Part shown: positions 7,467-16,149 of the stretch, piece by piece
Layout of the letters: the number at the start of each line of letters is the position of its first letter
How positions within the stretch are numbered: position 1 is the first letter of the stretch
NCBI RefSeq assembly: GCF_902497895.1
Contig: NZ_CABVHQ010000050.1
Location: 1-44,013, forward strand
DNA length: 44,013 bases
Direction of reading: 5' to 3'
Origin: Pseudomonas fluorescens
Lineage (GTDB): Bacteria > Pseudomonadota > Gammaproteobacteria > Pseudomonadales > Pseudomonadaceae
The notes under the pieces: generated by a model
What the model saw: only the letters and a program-made list of their open reading frames with translations
Told to the model about the DNA's origin: nothing
Databases searched by the model: none
Program-made: the position numbers and the translations under genes

Positions 7467-8560
7467 TGAAAAACTCCCGCGTGACCGACGATGCCACCCT
7501 GACGATCGATGGCAAACACCTCGACTTGAACCTGCGCCGGCACCACGCTGCGGGCGAACTCCAGGGCGTGCTGGCACACGGCGTCTCCAAGAGAGATGCC
7601 GGCGGCGCTGGCCATGGCCAAGGCTTGTTGGCTGGTATTGGCTTCACGGATGACCTGTTGCAAGACGTCATCAGCACCGACGTCCGCTGCCCACTGCGCC
7701 AGTTGCGGCAGATCGATGCTCGAATGCCGGCTGTGCAAATCCATATGCCCGGCGGCGAGTTTGCTGATCTTGCCGAAGCCGCCACAAATACTGAGTTTAC
7801 CCACCGGCACTTTGCGCAGGTGTTTGAGTACCGCGCCGACGAAGTCGCCCATTTCGATCAGGGCGATTTCCGGCAGGTCGTAGACCTGGCGCATGGTGTC
7901 TTCGCTGGCGTTGCCGGTGCAGGCGGCAATGTGCAGGTAGCCGTTGGTTTTGGCGACATCGATGCCCTGGTGGATCGAGGCGATATAGGCCGCGCAGGAA
8001 AACGGACGGACAATGCCGCTGGTGCCGAGAATCGACAGACCGCCGAGAATGCCCAGCCGTGGGTTCATGGTTTTCAACGCCAGGGCTTCGCCGCCCTCGA
8101 CATTCAGCGTGACCTCGAAGCCGCCGTCGTAATTGCGTTCTTGCGCCAGTTGCCGCAGGTGTTCGCTGATCATCTTGCGCGGCACCGGGTTGATCGCCGG
8201 TTCGCCGACGCCCAGGACCAGGCCCGGCCGAGTGACCGTGCCGACGCCAAGGCCTGCGTTGAAGCGGATACCCGGTTCAGCATGCAAACGCACATGGGAA
8301 TAGAGCAACGCGCCATGGGTAACGTCCGGATCGTCGCCAGCATCCTTGATCGTCCCGGCTTCGGCGCCGCCTTCCACCAAACGACAGAACTCCAGGCGCA
8401 TCTGCACCTGTTTGCCTTTGGGCAGGACGATGTGCACCGCGTCGTGGCTTATGCCGCTGAGCAACAAGCGGGCGGCAGCGAGGCTGGTGGCGGTGGCGCA
8501 GCTGCCAGTGGTCAGGCCGCTGCGCAGGGGCGCGGGTTGTTCGGCGGTTTCGTCACGCAT
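7463..8560 (-). CDS. cbiD: CbiD, C1-methyltransferase of corrin synthesis (precorrin-5B type)
   Basis: 365 aa. The motif GLTTGSCATA lies at residues 15-24, followed by the expected GEPAINPVPRKMI and GTSGIVRPFS stretches. CbiD methylates C1 of the ring and is best known from the anaerobic (cobalt-first) route. Here it sits between cobL and cobK, opposite cobG, which belongs to the oxygen-dependent route. Pseudomonads are known to use CbiD where other aerobes use CobF; no cobF-like gene is present in this block. The start overlaps the cobL stop by eight bases and the stop overlaps the cobK start, so the three genes form one tightly coupled operon. Confidence 0.94.
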   Translation of the reverse strand: MRDETAEQPAPLRSGLTTGSCATATSLAAARLLLSGISHDAVHIVLPKGKQVQMRLEFCRLVEGGAEAGTIKDAGDDPDVTHGALLYSHVRLHAEPGIRFNAGLGVGTVTRPGLVLGVGEPAINPVPRKMISEHLRQLAQERNYDGGFEVTLNVEGGEALALKTMNPRLGILGGLSILGTSGIVRPFSCAAYIASIHQGIDVAKTNGYLHIAACTGNASEDTMRQVYDLPEIALIEMGDFVGAVLKHLRKVPVGKLSICGGFGKISKLAAGHMDLHSRHSSIDLPQLAQWAADVGADDVLQQVIREANTSQQALAMASAAGISLGDAVCQHALEFARSVVPAQVQVEVFAIDRQGGIVGHAGVFQ

Positions 8561-9764
8561 CGAAGGGCTTCGCCACTTCCAGCAAAGTAATCGGCAACGC
8601 CTGGCGCCAGGTATCGAAGTCCCCCAAGGGCTGCGCCTGAGCGATATGAATGCGGGTCAGTTCACCACCATGCTGTTCACGCCAGGCGATCAGGGTCATT
8701 TCGCTTTGCAGGGTGACGGCATTGGCCACCAGCCGGCCGCCGGGCTTGAGTTGCTCCCAACAGGTGTCGAGCACCCCTTGGCGGGTGACGCCGCCGCCAA
8801 TGAAGATCGCATCCGGTCGCTCCAGGCCTGCCAGCGCTTGCGGAGCGCTGCCGCGAATCAACTGCAAGCCGGGCACGCCGAGGACGTCGCGATTGAGTTC
8901 GATCAGTTGCTGGCGACCGTCATCGGCCTCGATGGCCAGCGCGCGACAGCTGGGGTGAGCGCGCATCCATTCAATGCCGATCGAGCCACTGCCGGCGCCG
9001 ACGTCCCATAACAACTCACCGGGCACCGGGGCCAGGCGGGCGAGGGTGATGGCGCGCACGTCACGCTTGGTCAGTTGGCCATCGTGCTTGAAGGCCGAAT
9101 CCGGCAGCCCGGCCAGTCGTGATAAGCGGGGTGCGTGGGGTTCGGCGATGCACTCGATGGCGAGCAGATTCAGATCGGCGATGATCGGCTCGCTCCAGTC
9201 GCTGGCAATGCCTTCGACGCGTCGTTCAGCCGGGCCACCCAAATGTTCCAGCACGGTCAGTCGGCTCGGTCCGAAACCTCGTTCACGCAACAGCGCGGCG
9301 ATGGCGGCGGGACTCTGGCCGTCGTTGCTCAGCACCAGCAAACGAATGCCGCTGAACAATTGCGCACTCAAGGCCGCCACAGGACGGGCGACCACCGAAA
9401 GCGTCACCACCTCTTGCAGCGGCCAGCCCAATCGAGCCGCTGCCAGCGAATAGGAGGACGGTGCGGACAACACCTGCATCTCATCGCGCGCTACCCGCCG
9501 GGCCAGGCTGGCGCCGACCCCGAACAACATCGGATCGCCGCTGGCCAGCACGCACACGGGTTCACAGCGTTGCGCCAGCAGCGGTTCCAGAGAGAACGGG
9601 CCAGGCCAGAGTTGACGCTCACCACGGATGCATACCGGCAACAAATCCAGTTGCCGCTGGCCGCCAAAAATCCGTGCAGCGCCCAGCAGCGCGCGTCGGG
9701 CGTTCTTGCCCAGACCGCTGAAGCCGTCTTCACCGATGCCTACTACCGTTAGCCAGGGCGCCAT
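8553..9764 (-). CDS. cobL: Precorrin-6Y C5,15-methyltransferase (decarboxylating) CobL
   Basis: 403 aa, a CbiE-CbiT fusion of normal length. The N-terminal tetrapyrrole methylase half shows VVGIGEDG (residues 7-14) and CVLASGDPMLFG (71-82). The C-terminal CbiT half has LTKRDVRA (231-238) and the SAM-binding DVGAGSGSIGIE (254-265). It methylates C5 and C15 and removes the acetate carboxyl at C12, turning precorrin-6B into precorrin-8X. GAGGAA precedes the ATG. It heads the minus-strand operon and is divergent from cobG; the 115-base gap must hold both promoters. I see no cobalamin riboswitch signature there. Confidence 0.95.
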   Translation of the reverse strand: MAPWLTVVGIGEDGFSGLGKNARRALLGAARIFGGQRQLDLLPVCIRGERQLWPGPFSLEPLLAQRCEPVCVLASGDPMLFGVGASLARRVARDEMQVLSAPSSYSLAAARLGWPLQEVVTLSVVARPVAALSAQLFSGIRLLVLSNDGQSPAAIAALLRERGFGPSRLTVLEHLGGPAERRVEGIASDWSEPIIADLNLLAIECIAEPHAPRLSRLAGLPDSAFKHDGQLTKRDVRAITLARLAPVPGELLWDVGAGSGSIGIEWMRAHPSCRALAIEADDGRQQLIELNRDVLGVPGLQLIRGSAPQALAGLERPDAIFIGGGVTRQGVLDTCWEQLKPGGRLVANAVTLQSEMTLIAWREQHGGELTRIHIAQAQPLGDFDTWRQALPITLLEVAKPFDA

Positions 9765-9879
9765 CTATATTCCTCAAACCGTGCGTTCCGACGGGCAGGC
9801 TTTTCATGCCCTCGGACAAAGCAGGCATAATACCGCGCCTTCGTCCGCGAAGCGCTTCTACCTCTAAGCCGGTGCCCCC

Positions 9880-11202
9880 TTGAACGAACGTCAGATGTCC
9901 GCTGCTTTACGCCCCTCGGCCTGTCCGGGGTTGCTGCGCATCGTCCCTGCCCTGGACGGCGGTATCTGCCGGATCAAACTGGCCGGCGGCTCGATCAGCG
10001 CGGCGCAAGCCTGCGCGGTGGCAGACGCGGCCGAGCGTTACGCCGGTGGTGTGATCGAGGCGACCAACCGCGCCAACCTGCAGATTCGCGGGATCGGCAG
10101 CGAACAGACGGCGTTGATCGACAGCTTGCTTGCTGCGGGGCTGGGCCCGACCACAGCGGCTGGGGATGACGTGCGCAATCTGATGCTCAGCCCAAGCGCC
10201 GGAATCGACCCACACCTGATGATCGACACCCGACCGCTCGCCGGGCAGATCCTCGGCACTCTGCAAAATCACCCACGCTTCCACGACCTGTCGGCCAAGT
10301 TCGCCGTGCAACTGGATGGCGGTGAAGCCCTGGCGATGCTCGAACATCCCCATGACCTGTGGCTGGCGGCGCTTGAATCGAACGGTGAATTGCTGCTGGC
10401 CTTCGGTCTGGCCGGCTGTCCGATCGATCCACCATTGGCTGCAGTGCCGCTGGCCGAGGGGCATGCATTGGTGGTCGCGGTGCTGGAATTGTTTCTTGAA
10501 CTGGCGCGCCCTGATCAGACACGCATGCGCCATCTACTGGCAGAACTGCCGGTGGATAACTTTTTGCAGTCATTGAGCAAGCGCGTGTCTTTAACCGCAA
10601 TTGCCGGTTGGCAGCGCTCGCAGGCACCAAAACTACTGCATATCGGTACTTATCCACAGGGTGAAACCGATCTGGTTTATGTCGGCGCCGTCACCCCCTT
10701 GGGTCGTCTCGATCCAGTGATGCTGCGCGGCGTGGCCCAACTGGCCAATGAATTCGGTGACGGCAGCCTGCGCTTTACCCCTTGGCAAAGTCTGTTGCTG
10801 CCCAATATCCGTGCGCAAGATGCACCGCAGGTGACACAACGCCTGCACCACCTCGGCTTGCTGTGTTCTGCCGATCAGGCCCTGGCGCAGTTGATCGCCT
10901 GCACCGGCTCAAGCGGCTGCGGCAAAGGCCTTGCCGACACCAAGGGTGACGCCCTGCAACTGGCTGCGCTGCTGCAGCGCCAGGGCAATGCCCTGAGTGT
11001 GCATCTGTCGGGCTGCCAGCGGTCCTGCGCCGCCGCGCACTGTGCGCCGGTCACTTTGCTGGCCGTTGCCCCAGGTCTTTATGACCTCTATTTTCGCGAT
11101 GCAGAACAGCCGGGTTTCGGTGCTCTGCACGCGCGTCACCTCACAATTGAAGCGGTTGGCGCATTGCTTGACGCCCGCCCACGGAGCCACCTTGATGCTT
11201 GA
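9880..11202 (+). CDS. cobG: Precorrin-3B synthase CobG
   Basis: 440 aa from a TTG at 9880; an in-frame ATG at 9895 (MSAALRPSACPG) is an alternative start. The protein has the nitrite/sulfite reductase ferredoxin-like fold: two half-repeats and the cysteine pairs CTGSSGC (C341, C347) and CQRSC (C379, C383), which hold the 4Fe-4S cluster. ATNRANLQIRG matches the conserved substrate loop. It uses O2 to hydroxylate precorrin-3A at C20 and form the lactone, the step that defines the aerobic pathway. It is the first gene of cobG-cobH-cobI-cobJ; its end overlaps cobH by eight bases. Confidence 0.94.
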   Translation: MNERQMSAALRPSACPGLLRIVPALDGGICRIKLAGGSISAAQACAVADAAERYAGGVIEATNRANLQIRGIGSEQTALIDSLLAAGLGPTTAAGDDVRNLMLSPSAGIDPHLMIDTRPLAGQILGTLQNHPRFHDLSAKFAVQLDGGEALAMLEHPHDLWLAALESNGELLLAFGLAGCPIDPPLAAVPLAEGHALVVAVLELFLELARPDQTRMRHLLAELPVDNFLQSLSKRVSLTAIAGWQRSQAPKLLHIGTYPQGETDLVYVGAVTPLGRLDPVMLRGVAQLANEFGDGSLRFTPWQSLLLPNIRAQDAPQVTQRLHHLGLLCSADQALAQLIACTGSSGCGKGLADTKGDALQLAALLQRQGNALSVHLSGCQRSCAAAHCAPVTLLAVAPGLYDLYFRDAEQPGFGALHARHLTIEAVGALLDARPRSHLDA

Positions 11203-11821
11203 TTACATCCGCGACGGTCAGGAGATCTATCGCAACTCGTTCGCGATCATTCGCGCCGAGGCCCGCCTGGATCGCATCCCGGCCGATCTGGAAAAACTCG
11301 CGGTACGCGTGATCCACGCCTGCGGCATGGTCGACGCAATCGACGGGCTGCAATTCTCCCCCGGCGCGGGCAAGGCCGGGCGCGATGCGCTGGCGGCCGG
11401 TGCGCCGATTCTCTGCGATGCGCGAATGGTCTCCGAGGGCGTTACCCGTGCGCGTTTGCCTGCCAACAATCAGGTGATCTGCACCCTGCGCGACGAGAGC
11501 GTGCCCGACCTGGCGCGAGAGTTGGGCAATACTCGCTCGGCCGCCGCGCTGGAACTGTGGCGTGCGCATCTGGAAGGCAGTGTGGTGGTGATCGGCAACG
11601 CGCCGACCGCGCTGTTCTACCTGTTGGAAATGCTCGACGCCGGGGCACCGAAACCAGCGCTGATTCTCGGTTTCCCGGTGGGTTTCGTCGGTGCCGCCGA
11701 GTCCAAGGCGATGCTCGCCGCCGACAGTCGTGGCGTGCCCTTCGTGATCATGCAAGGCCGGCTGGGCGGTAGTGCCATGGCCGCCGCCGCCGTCAATGCC
11801 CTGGCCACGGAGCTCGAATGA
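11195..11821 (+). CDS. cobH: Precorrin-8X methylmutase CobH
   Basis: 208 aa, the standard length, from the ATG at 11195 within the last codons of cobG; the longer open frame upstream lies over cobG. The catalytic-histidine region RVIHACGMVD (H41) is present, and GNAPTALFYLLE and GFPVGFVGAAESK are family signatures. It moves the methyl group from C11 to C12, making hydrogenobyrinic acid. Its stop overlaps the ATGATG start of cobI. Confidence 0.96.
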   Translation: MLDYIRDGQEIYRNSFAIIRAEARLDRIPADLEKLAVRVIHACGMVDAIDGLQFSPGAGKAGRDALAAGAPILCDARMVSEGVTRARLPANNQVICTLRDESVPDLARELGNTRSAAALELWRAHLEGSVVVIGNAPTALFYLLEMLDAGAPKPALILGFPVGFVGAAESKAMLAADSRGVPFVIMQGRLGGSAMAAAAVNALATELE

Positions 11822-12552
11822 TGCAGCAACCTGGACGTTTGATCGGCCTGGGTGTTGGCCCGGGTGACCCGGAACTGATTACCGTCAAAGCCCTGCGCCT
11901 GCTGCGCGAATCGCCCGTGGTGGCGTACTTCGTCGCCAAGGGCAAGAAGGGCAATGCCTTCGGCATCATCGAAGCCCATCTGCAGGACGCGCAGACCTTG
12001 CTGCCGCTGGTGTACCCGGTGACCACCGAAGCGTTGCCGGCACCCTTGTCTTACGAACAAGTCATCAGCGATTTCTACGATGCCGCCGGCGAAGAAATCG
12101 CCACGCATCTGAATGCCGGTCGCGACGTGGCGGTGATCTGCGAAGGTGACCCGTTCTTCTACGGCTCCTACATGTACCTGCATGACCGTCTTGCCGAGCG
12201 CTACGACGCCGAAGTCGTGCCGGGCGTGTGCTCGATGCTGGGTGGCGCTTCGGTGCTGGGTGCGCCGCTGGTGTATCGCAATCAGAGCCTGTCGGTGTTG
12301 TCCGGTGTGCTGCCGGCCGAAGACCTCAAGCGCCGTCTGGCCGATGCTGACGCCGCGGTCATCATGAAGCTGGGGCGCAACTTCCCCAAGGTTCGTCAGG
12401 TCCTGGAAGAGCTCGGGCTGGTGGATCGGGCGCTGTATGTCGAGCGCGCGACCATGGCCAACCAGAAGATCGTGCCGCTGGATCAGGTCGAACCGATGTC
12501 CTCGCCGTACTTCTCGCTGATCATTGTTCCCGGTGAAAGGTGGCAAGGTTGA
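11818..12552 (+). CDS. cobI: Precorrin-2 C20-methyltransferase CobI
   Basis: 244 aa. It has the SAM-dependent tetrapyrrole methylase fold with GLGVGPGDPELITVKA at residues 10-25, the VICEGDPFFYGSYMYLHDRL loop and VPGVCSMLGGASVLG. It methylates precorrin-2 at C20 to give precorrin-3A. The start may be the first or second ATG of ATGATG (11818 or 11821); both overlap the cobH stop. The TGA at 12550-12552 shares its last base with the chosen cobJ ATG. Confidence 0.96.
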   Translation: MMQQPGRLIGLGVGPGDPELITVKALRLLRESPVVAYFVAKGKKGNAFGIIEAHLQDAQTLLPLVYPVTTEALPAPLSYEQVISDFYDAAGEEIATHLNAGRDVAVICEGDPFFYGSYMYLHDRLAERYDAEVVPGVCSMLGGASVLGAPLVYRNQSLSVLSGVLPAEDLKRRLADADAAVIMKLGRNFPKVRQVLEELGLVDRALYVERATMANQKIVPLDQVEPMSSPYFSLIIVPGERWQG

Positions 12553-14258
12553 TGACTTGTTCTGCTCCGGCCATTGTCATTCTGGGCAATGGCAGCCTCG
12601 CCACTGCACGCAGGATCCAGCAGCTGTATCCGGACGCATTGATCCACGGTCTGGCCGAACGGGTCGAAGGCGCCGACCGGATCTATCACGAATTTGGCGC
12701 GACCCTGCGCCAGCTCTATCAGCAGGACACGCCAATCATCGCCTTGTGCGCTGCCGGGATTGTGATCCGGACCCTGGCACCACTGTTGCTGGAAAAAGGC
12801 GCCGAGCCTGCGGTATTGGCCGTCGCCGAAGACGGTAGTGCGGTGGTGCCGTTGCTTGGAGGCTTGAGCGGGGTCAACGTCCTGGCTCGGGAAATTGCCG
12901 CCGGATTAGGCGTCGCTCCCGCCATCACCACCAGCGGTGAACTGCGCTTCGGCACCTGCCTGCTCAATCCTCCGAGTGGCTATGCCTTGGGCGATCTGGA
13001 GCTGGGCAAGCGCTTTGTCTCGGACTTGCTCGCTGGCGAAAGCGTGCGTATCGAAGGCGCGGCCCCCTGGCTGGCTCAGGCGCAGCTACCGGAAGATCGA
13101 CAAGCGCGGCTGGCGATCCACGTCGGCTGTACCGAGCGTGAACCCGCGGCCAATGAGCTGCTGATTTATCCGCGCAGTGTGCTGGTGGCGGTCAGTGCCT
13201 GTGCGGTGGACCTGGCGCCAGCGATTCGCGCGGCCTTGCACGAAGCGAAGATCGCTGTTCAATCGGTCGCGTGCCTCTTGGCAGCCAACACGGAAATGGC
13301 CAGTCCTCGGTTGCGTGAAGCCGCGCTCGAGTTGGGCGTGCCCCTGCGTTTCGCCGCCGCTGCCGCGAATGTCAGCGAGCTGGCGCAACACGCTGTGCCG
13401 CAATTGTTGCCACCGCTGTGTGTGGGCGATGGTATTGCCATCAGTGTCGCCCAGCAGCCGCTGGATCCTTCGCAGATTGGCCGCCCGCGTGGCCGCCTGG
13501 CGGTAATCGGCCTCGGCCCTGGCGCTGCCGAATTGATGGTGCCTGCAGTGAAAGCCGAACTGGCCAAGGCCAATGATGTGCTCGGCTATGAAACCTATGT
13601 GCGCATGGCCGGGCCATTCCGTGCCGATCAAGTGCTGCACTGCACCGACAACCGCGAAGAAATGCAACGTGCCCGGCATGCCTTTGAACTGGCCGCCCAG
13701 GGGCGTTCGGTCGTCGTCGTTTCGTCCGGTGACCCTGGTGTGTTCGCCATGGCCGCAGCGGTGCTTGAAGCGCTGCATGAGTCGACTGACCCGAGCTGGC
13801 ACAACGTCGACCTGGAAATCCTCCCGGGTGTTTCCGCCTCCCTGGCCACCGCCGCTCAGGCCGGTGCCCCGCTGGGTCACGACTTCTGCGTGCTGTCGCT
13901 GTCGGACAACCTCAAACCCTGGGAAATCATCGAGAAGCGCCTGGACCTGGCTTGCCAGGCTGACCTGGCCCTGGCCTTCTACAATCCGATTTCGCGTTCG
14001 CGACCATGGCAGTTGGGCAGGGCCCTGGAAATCGTCGCGCAATACCGTACGCCGCAAACGCCGGTGGTGCTGGGGCGCGATATCGGTCGTCCCGGTCAGA
14101 CATTGCGGGTGACTACGCTTGGGCTTTTGACTCCGGACCAGGTGGATATGCGCACCATGGTATTGGTTGGCTCCTCCACCACCTGTGTGTTCCCGCGCGC
14201 CGAAGGAGGTGACTGGGTGTACACGCCACGATGGTATGAAACAAAACCGGGTTCCTGA
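12552..14258 (+). CDS. cobJ: CbiG/CobE-CobJ fusion: precorrin-3B C17-methyltransferase
   Basis: 568 aa from the ATG at 12552, in a TGATG junction with cobI; GTG at 12540 would add four residues. The N-terminal ~300 residues are CbiG-like: an AIVILGNGSLATAR start, LCAAGIVIRTLAPLL, GGLSGVNVLAREIA, and a C-terminal CobE-like part (LLAANTEMASPRLREAA). From about residue 314 the CobJ methylase begins (RLAVIGLGPGAAELMVPAV), with SSGDPGVFAMAAAV and ALAFYNPISRSR. CobJ methylates C17 with ring contraction. The fusion is well known in pseudomonads; whether the CbiG half is active in the O2-dependent route is uncertain. It is the last gene of the plus-strand operon and is followed by a strong hairpin. 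Confidence 0.93.
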   Translation: MTCSAPAIVILGNGSLATARRIQQLYPDALIHGLAERVEGADRIYHEFGATLRQLYQQDTPIIALCAAGIVIRTLAPLLLEKGAEPAVLAVAEDGSAVVPLLGGLSGVNVLAREIAAGLGVAPAITTSGELRFGTCLLNPPSGYALGDLELGKRFVSDLLAGESVRIEGAAPWLAQAQLPEDRQARLAIHVGCTEREPAANELLIYPRSVLVAVSACAVDLAPAIRAALHEAKIAVQSVACLLAANTEMASPRLREAALELGVPLRFAAAAANVSELAQHAVPQLLPPLCVGDGIAISVAQQPLDPSQIGRPRGRLAVIGLGPGAAELMVPAVKAELAKANDVLGYETYVRMAGPFRADQVLHCTDNREEMQRARHAFELAAQGRSVVVVSSGDPGVFAMAAAVLEALHESTDPSWHNVDLEILPGVSASLATAAQAGAPLGHDFCVLSLSDNLKPWEIIEKRLDLACQADLALAFYNPISRSRPWQLGRALEIVAQYRTPQTPVVLGRDIGRPGQTLRVTTLGLLTPDQVDMRTMVLVGSSTTCVFPRAEGGDWVYTPRWYETKPGS

Positions 14259-14260
14259 AT

Positions 14261-14289
14261 ATAGGCGGCCTCACTCTGAGGCCGCCTAT
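14261..14289 (+). terminator. Hairpin terminating the cobG-cobJ operon
   Basis: A perfect 13-bp stem, ATAGGCGGCCTCA and its complement, with a CTC loop starting two bases after the cobJ stop. The T tract that follows is short (TT), so termination may be partial or rho-assisted. Confidence 0.7.
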
Positions 14290-14406
14290 TGCACCGCCGC
14301 GATGAAAGTCATGGATGTTGGCAGGCTATTTGCGCGACTCTAAATATAACGCGATATAAAAGTTTGCTGCCGGTAATGATTGGCATAGGTTTGCGAGTGA
14401 GGAAAT

Positions 14407-14435
14407 TTGACACTCCAGGCAGCGTGTTTTAGTGT
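14407..14435 (+). promoter_or_regulatory. Possible sigma-70 promoter of the paired unknown genes
   Basis: A perfect TTGACA (14407-14412) with a 17-base gap to TAGTGT (14430-14435), about 45 bases before the ATG at 14480. The -10 match is weak. The surrounding spacer 14290-14479 is A/T-richer than the cob genes. Confidence 0.4.
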
Positions 14436-14479
14436 TTGAGTTACCGCATGGAGCGGTTTATTAAGATAGGGAAGTTAAA

Positions 14480-15298
14480 ATGAACGAGCAGAATGGTCGG
14501 GGTTTTCAGGCGGTTGTCCGTCATGCTTTTAATGAGAACATGCAAGATCAGTATTTTGAAGGTGTCAGTGCCGAACTGGCCGTCGTTGCACCACGCTCGA
14601 AACTCAAACGCTTTGCGCGCCAGGATGATATTGCAGGTGAAGTTGCGCAGGACAATGGTCCTGCAGTGGTCGGGCCATCGCTCATGGTATTTGATGAGCA
14701 ACTTTCCGTAGACGACAGGCAAAATGCAATTGACTCCCAGACTTTTGCAGAAGCGGTTGTCAGGCGTTTGCCGAAGGGCACGTCAAACGAACAGCGCTAC
14801 ATTGAATATAATGATGCATTGTTGGCAACTGGATGGACTGTGGAAAGTTTCACGTATAAGAGGTTTGTGTCCAAAAAGGTTACCCTTACTGTAAACGAAG
14901 CGGTGCTGCAGGTTCTTGAGACTGTCATTGCGGGTGGCTCTGGAAATATCCTGAGTATGGTTTCTTCAGGGTTCAGGCAACTGAAAGGCGATAAAGAAGG
15001 GCTGAAAGTCGTGGATATCGGAAGCCAGCGTAACCAGGTCATCAGTTTCAAGGCTGTTCCTTGCATCGCTACACCGGGCGGTGGAATGGCGTTGGTCCTG
15101 GGGGGGCTTGATCTGATCGATAAAAAATACGATGGCAATTTTCTATTTGTCAGTTTCCAATCCGAAGGCGTGCAGCTTTTTCAGGCCGCCGGCGTTCGTA
15201 ATTTCAACAGGCGTATGTTTGAACGAAAGAAACAAAAGGTGTATGACTACATCGATCAGTTTGGGGATGATCTGTTTAAAAAGCTGACGAGCCAATAA
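14480..15298 (+). CDS. Unknown protein, first of a tandem related pair
   Basis: 272 aa, AGGGAAG ribosome binding site before the ATG. I do not recognise the family. No signal peptide or membrane helix is evident. An N-terminal part (to about residue 95) is polar. The rest (from ERYIEY-like QRYIEYNDALLATGW) alternates short helices and beta-like stretches (GMALVLGGLDLI, NFLFVSFQSEGVQLFQ) and ends with a charged helix (RMFERKKQKVYDYID). The second half aligns by eye with the next gene: KKVTLTVNEAVLQVLETV with KQLRVSNVNQLVDISHGI, and MFERKKQKVYDYIDQ with VFEHYRERVHQKIDA. Base composition and codon use are more A/T-rich than the flanking cob and marC genes, suggesting later acquisition. Confidence 0.8.
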   Translation: MNEQNGRGFQAVVRHAFNENMQDQYFEGVSAELAVVAPRSKLKRFARQDDIAGEVAQDNGPAVVGPSLMVFDEQLSVDDRQNAIDSQTFAEAVVRRLPKGTSNEQRYIEYNDALLATGWTVESFTYKRFVSKKVTLTVNEAVLQVLETVIAGGSGNILSMVSSGFRQLKGDKEGLKVVDIGSQRNQVISFKAVPCIATPGGGMALVLGGLDLIDKKYDGNFLFVSFQSEGVQLFQAAGVRNFNRRMFERKKQKVYDYIDQFGDDLFKKLTSQ

Positions 15299-15318
15299 GA
15301 CAATAGGGATGCCTGTTA

Positions 15319-16017
15319 GTGGATACTAGCGGATTTGCCGGCAGGGATGCGCCGGGAGTAACAAATACTTCACTACTTGCGGATGCGGCTGTCGTGGGTG
15401 GATGTCTGCTCTCCTTTACTCCGCAGGTCTACCCGCAGGACCAAAAGGATATCCAGGACTGTCTGCTTTATGCAGAGCATGCAGCGAATGATAAATATCC
15501 GGGTCAAGTTTCGAAGAAAATCTGGTTTGATTATTATCAAGGCAGATTGTTGAAGGCGGGCTTTGCTCTCAGGACTCTGGTGCCTAACAAGCAGTTGAGA
15601 GTGTCGAATGTCAATCAACTGGTGGATATCAGTCATGGCATTATTGGTCGTTTTGGGTCTGAACGGCTGGGTCAGTTATTCAAGGTAGCGTATAAAGCCT
15701 TGAAGCTGGACGATATTGCCTGGGACTTCTTTCGGGGGAATGTCGCAGAGGGCGGTTTGAGTGTTCTCAGGTGCGCACCTTGCGAGCGGCTCGGCTCGGG
15801 AGAGGTTGTTGTGTTTTTATACGGCTTGCGCTTCAGCACTGTAACGTTTGAAGAGGATTTCTTTTTCTGGAGTGAGTTCGAAAGAGAAGTGGTCATCATA
15901 CCTGACGGTGGAGTTTTTGTTTTCAATCCAGAGGTGTTTGAACACTACCGGGAGAGAGTTCACCAGAAAATCGATGCCTATTCAGACAAGGTTTTCGTGA
16001 GAAAATTGAAACTCTGA
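15319..16017 (+). CDS. Unknown protein, second of a tandem related pair
   Basis: 232 aa from a GTG at 15319 with AGGGAT upstream; 20 bases after its partner, so the two are probably one operon. It shares the partner's layout: a DYYQGRLLKAGFALRTLVP segment, a helical middle (GQLFKVAYKALKLDDIAWDFF), beta-like stretches (VVVFLYGLRFSTVTFEEDFF) and a terminal helix (VFEHYRERVHQKIDAYSDKVF). It is not a near-identical copy; identity by eye is low. No signal peptide, membrane segment or catalytic motif is seen. A hairpin with TTT follows its stop. Confidence 0.8.
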   Translation: MDTSGFAGRDAPGVTNTSLLADAAVVGGCLLSFTPQVYPQDQKDIQDCLLYAEHAANDKYPGQVSKKIWFDYYQGRLLKAGFALRTLVPNKQLRVSNVNQLVDISHGIIGRFGSERLGQLFKVAYKALKLDDIAWDFFRGNVAEGGLSVLRCAPCERLGSGEVVVFLYGLRFSTVTFEEDFFFWSEFEREVVIIPDGGVFVFNPEVFEHYRERVHQKIDAYSDKVFVRKLKL

Positions 16018-16037
16018 ACTGTTCGGTCTTAACCATT

Positions 16038-16071
16038 AGCAAGACCTTGTTATGGGTTGCAAGGTCTTGCT
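16038..16071. terminator. Terminator of the paired unknown genes
   Basis: Stem AGCAAGACCTTG with a perfect 12-base complement and a 10-base loop, then TTT on the plus strand. It lies 20 bases after the second unknown gene and between converging genes, so it could also serve marC. Confidence 0.75.
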
Positions 16072-16149
16072 TTCCCGTTATGGCGCAGATGCGCCACCAT
16101 TGGGTGGCAACCGCGACTCAGTGACGATTGATCGCTACCGGGTTCTGCG

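Noticed and set aside
9765..9879. Cobalamin riboswitch between cobL and cobG
   Set aside because: The conserved GCCACTG-type B12 box and surrounding stems were looked for on both strands and not seen; only an unremarkable divergent promoter region remains.
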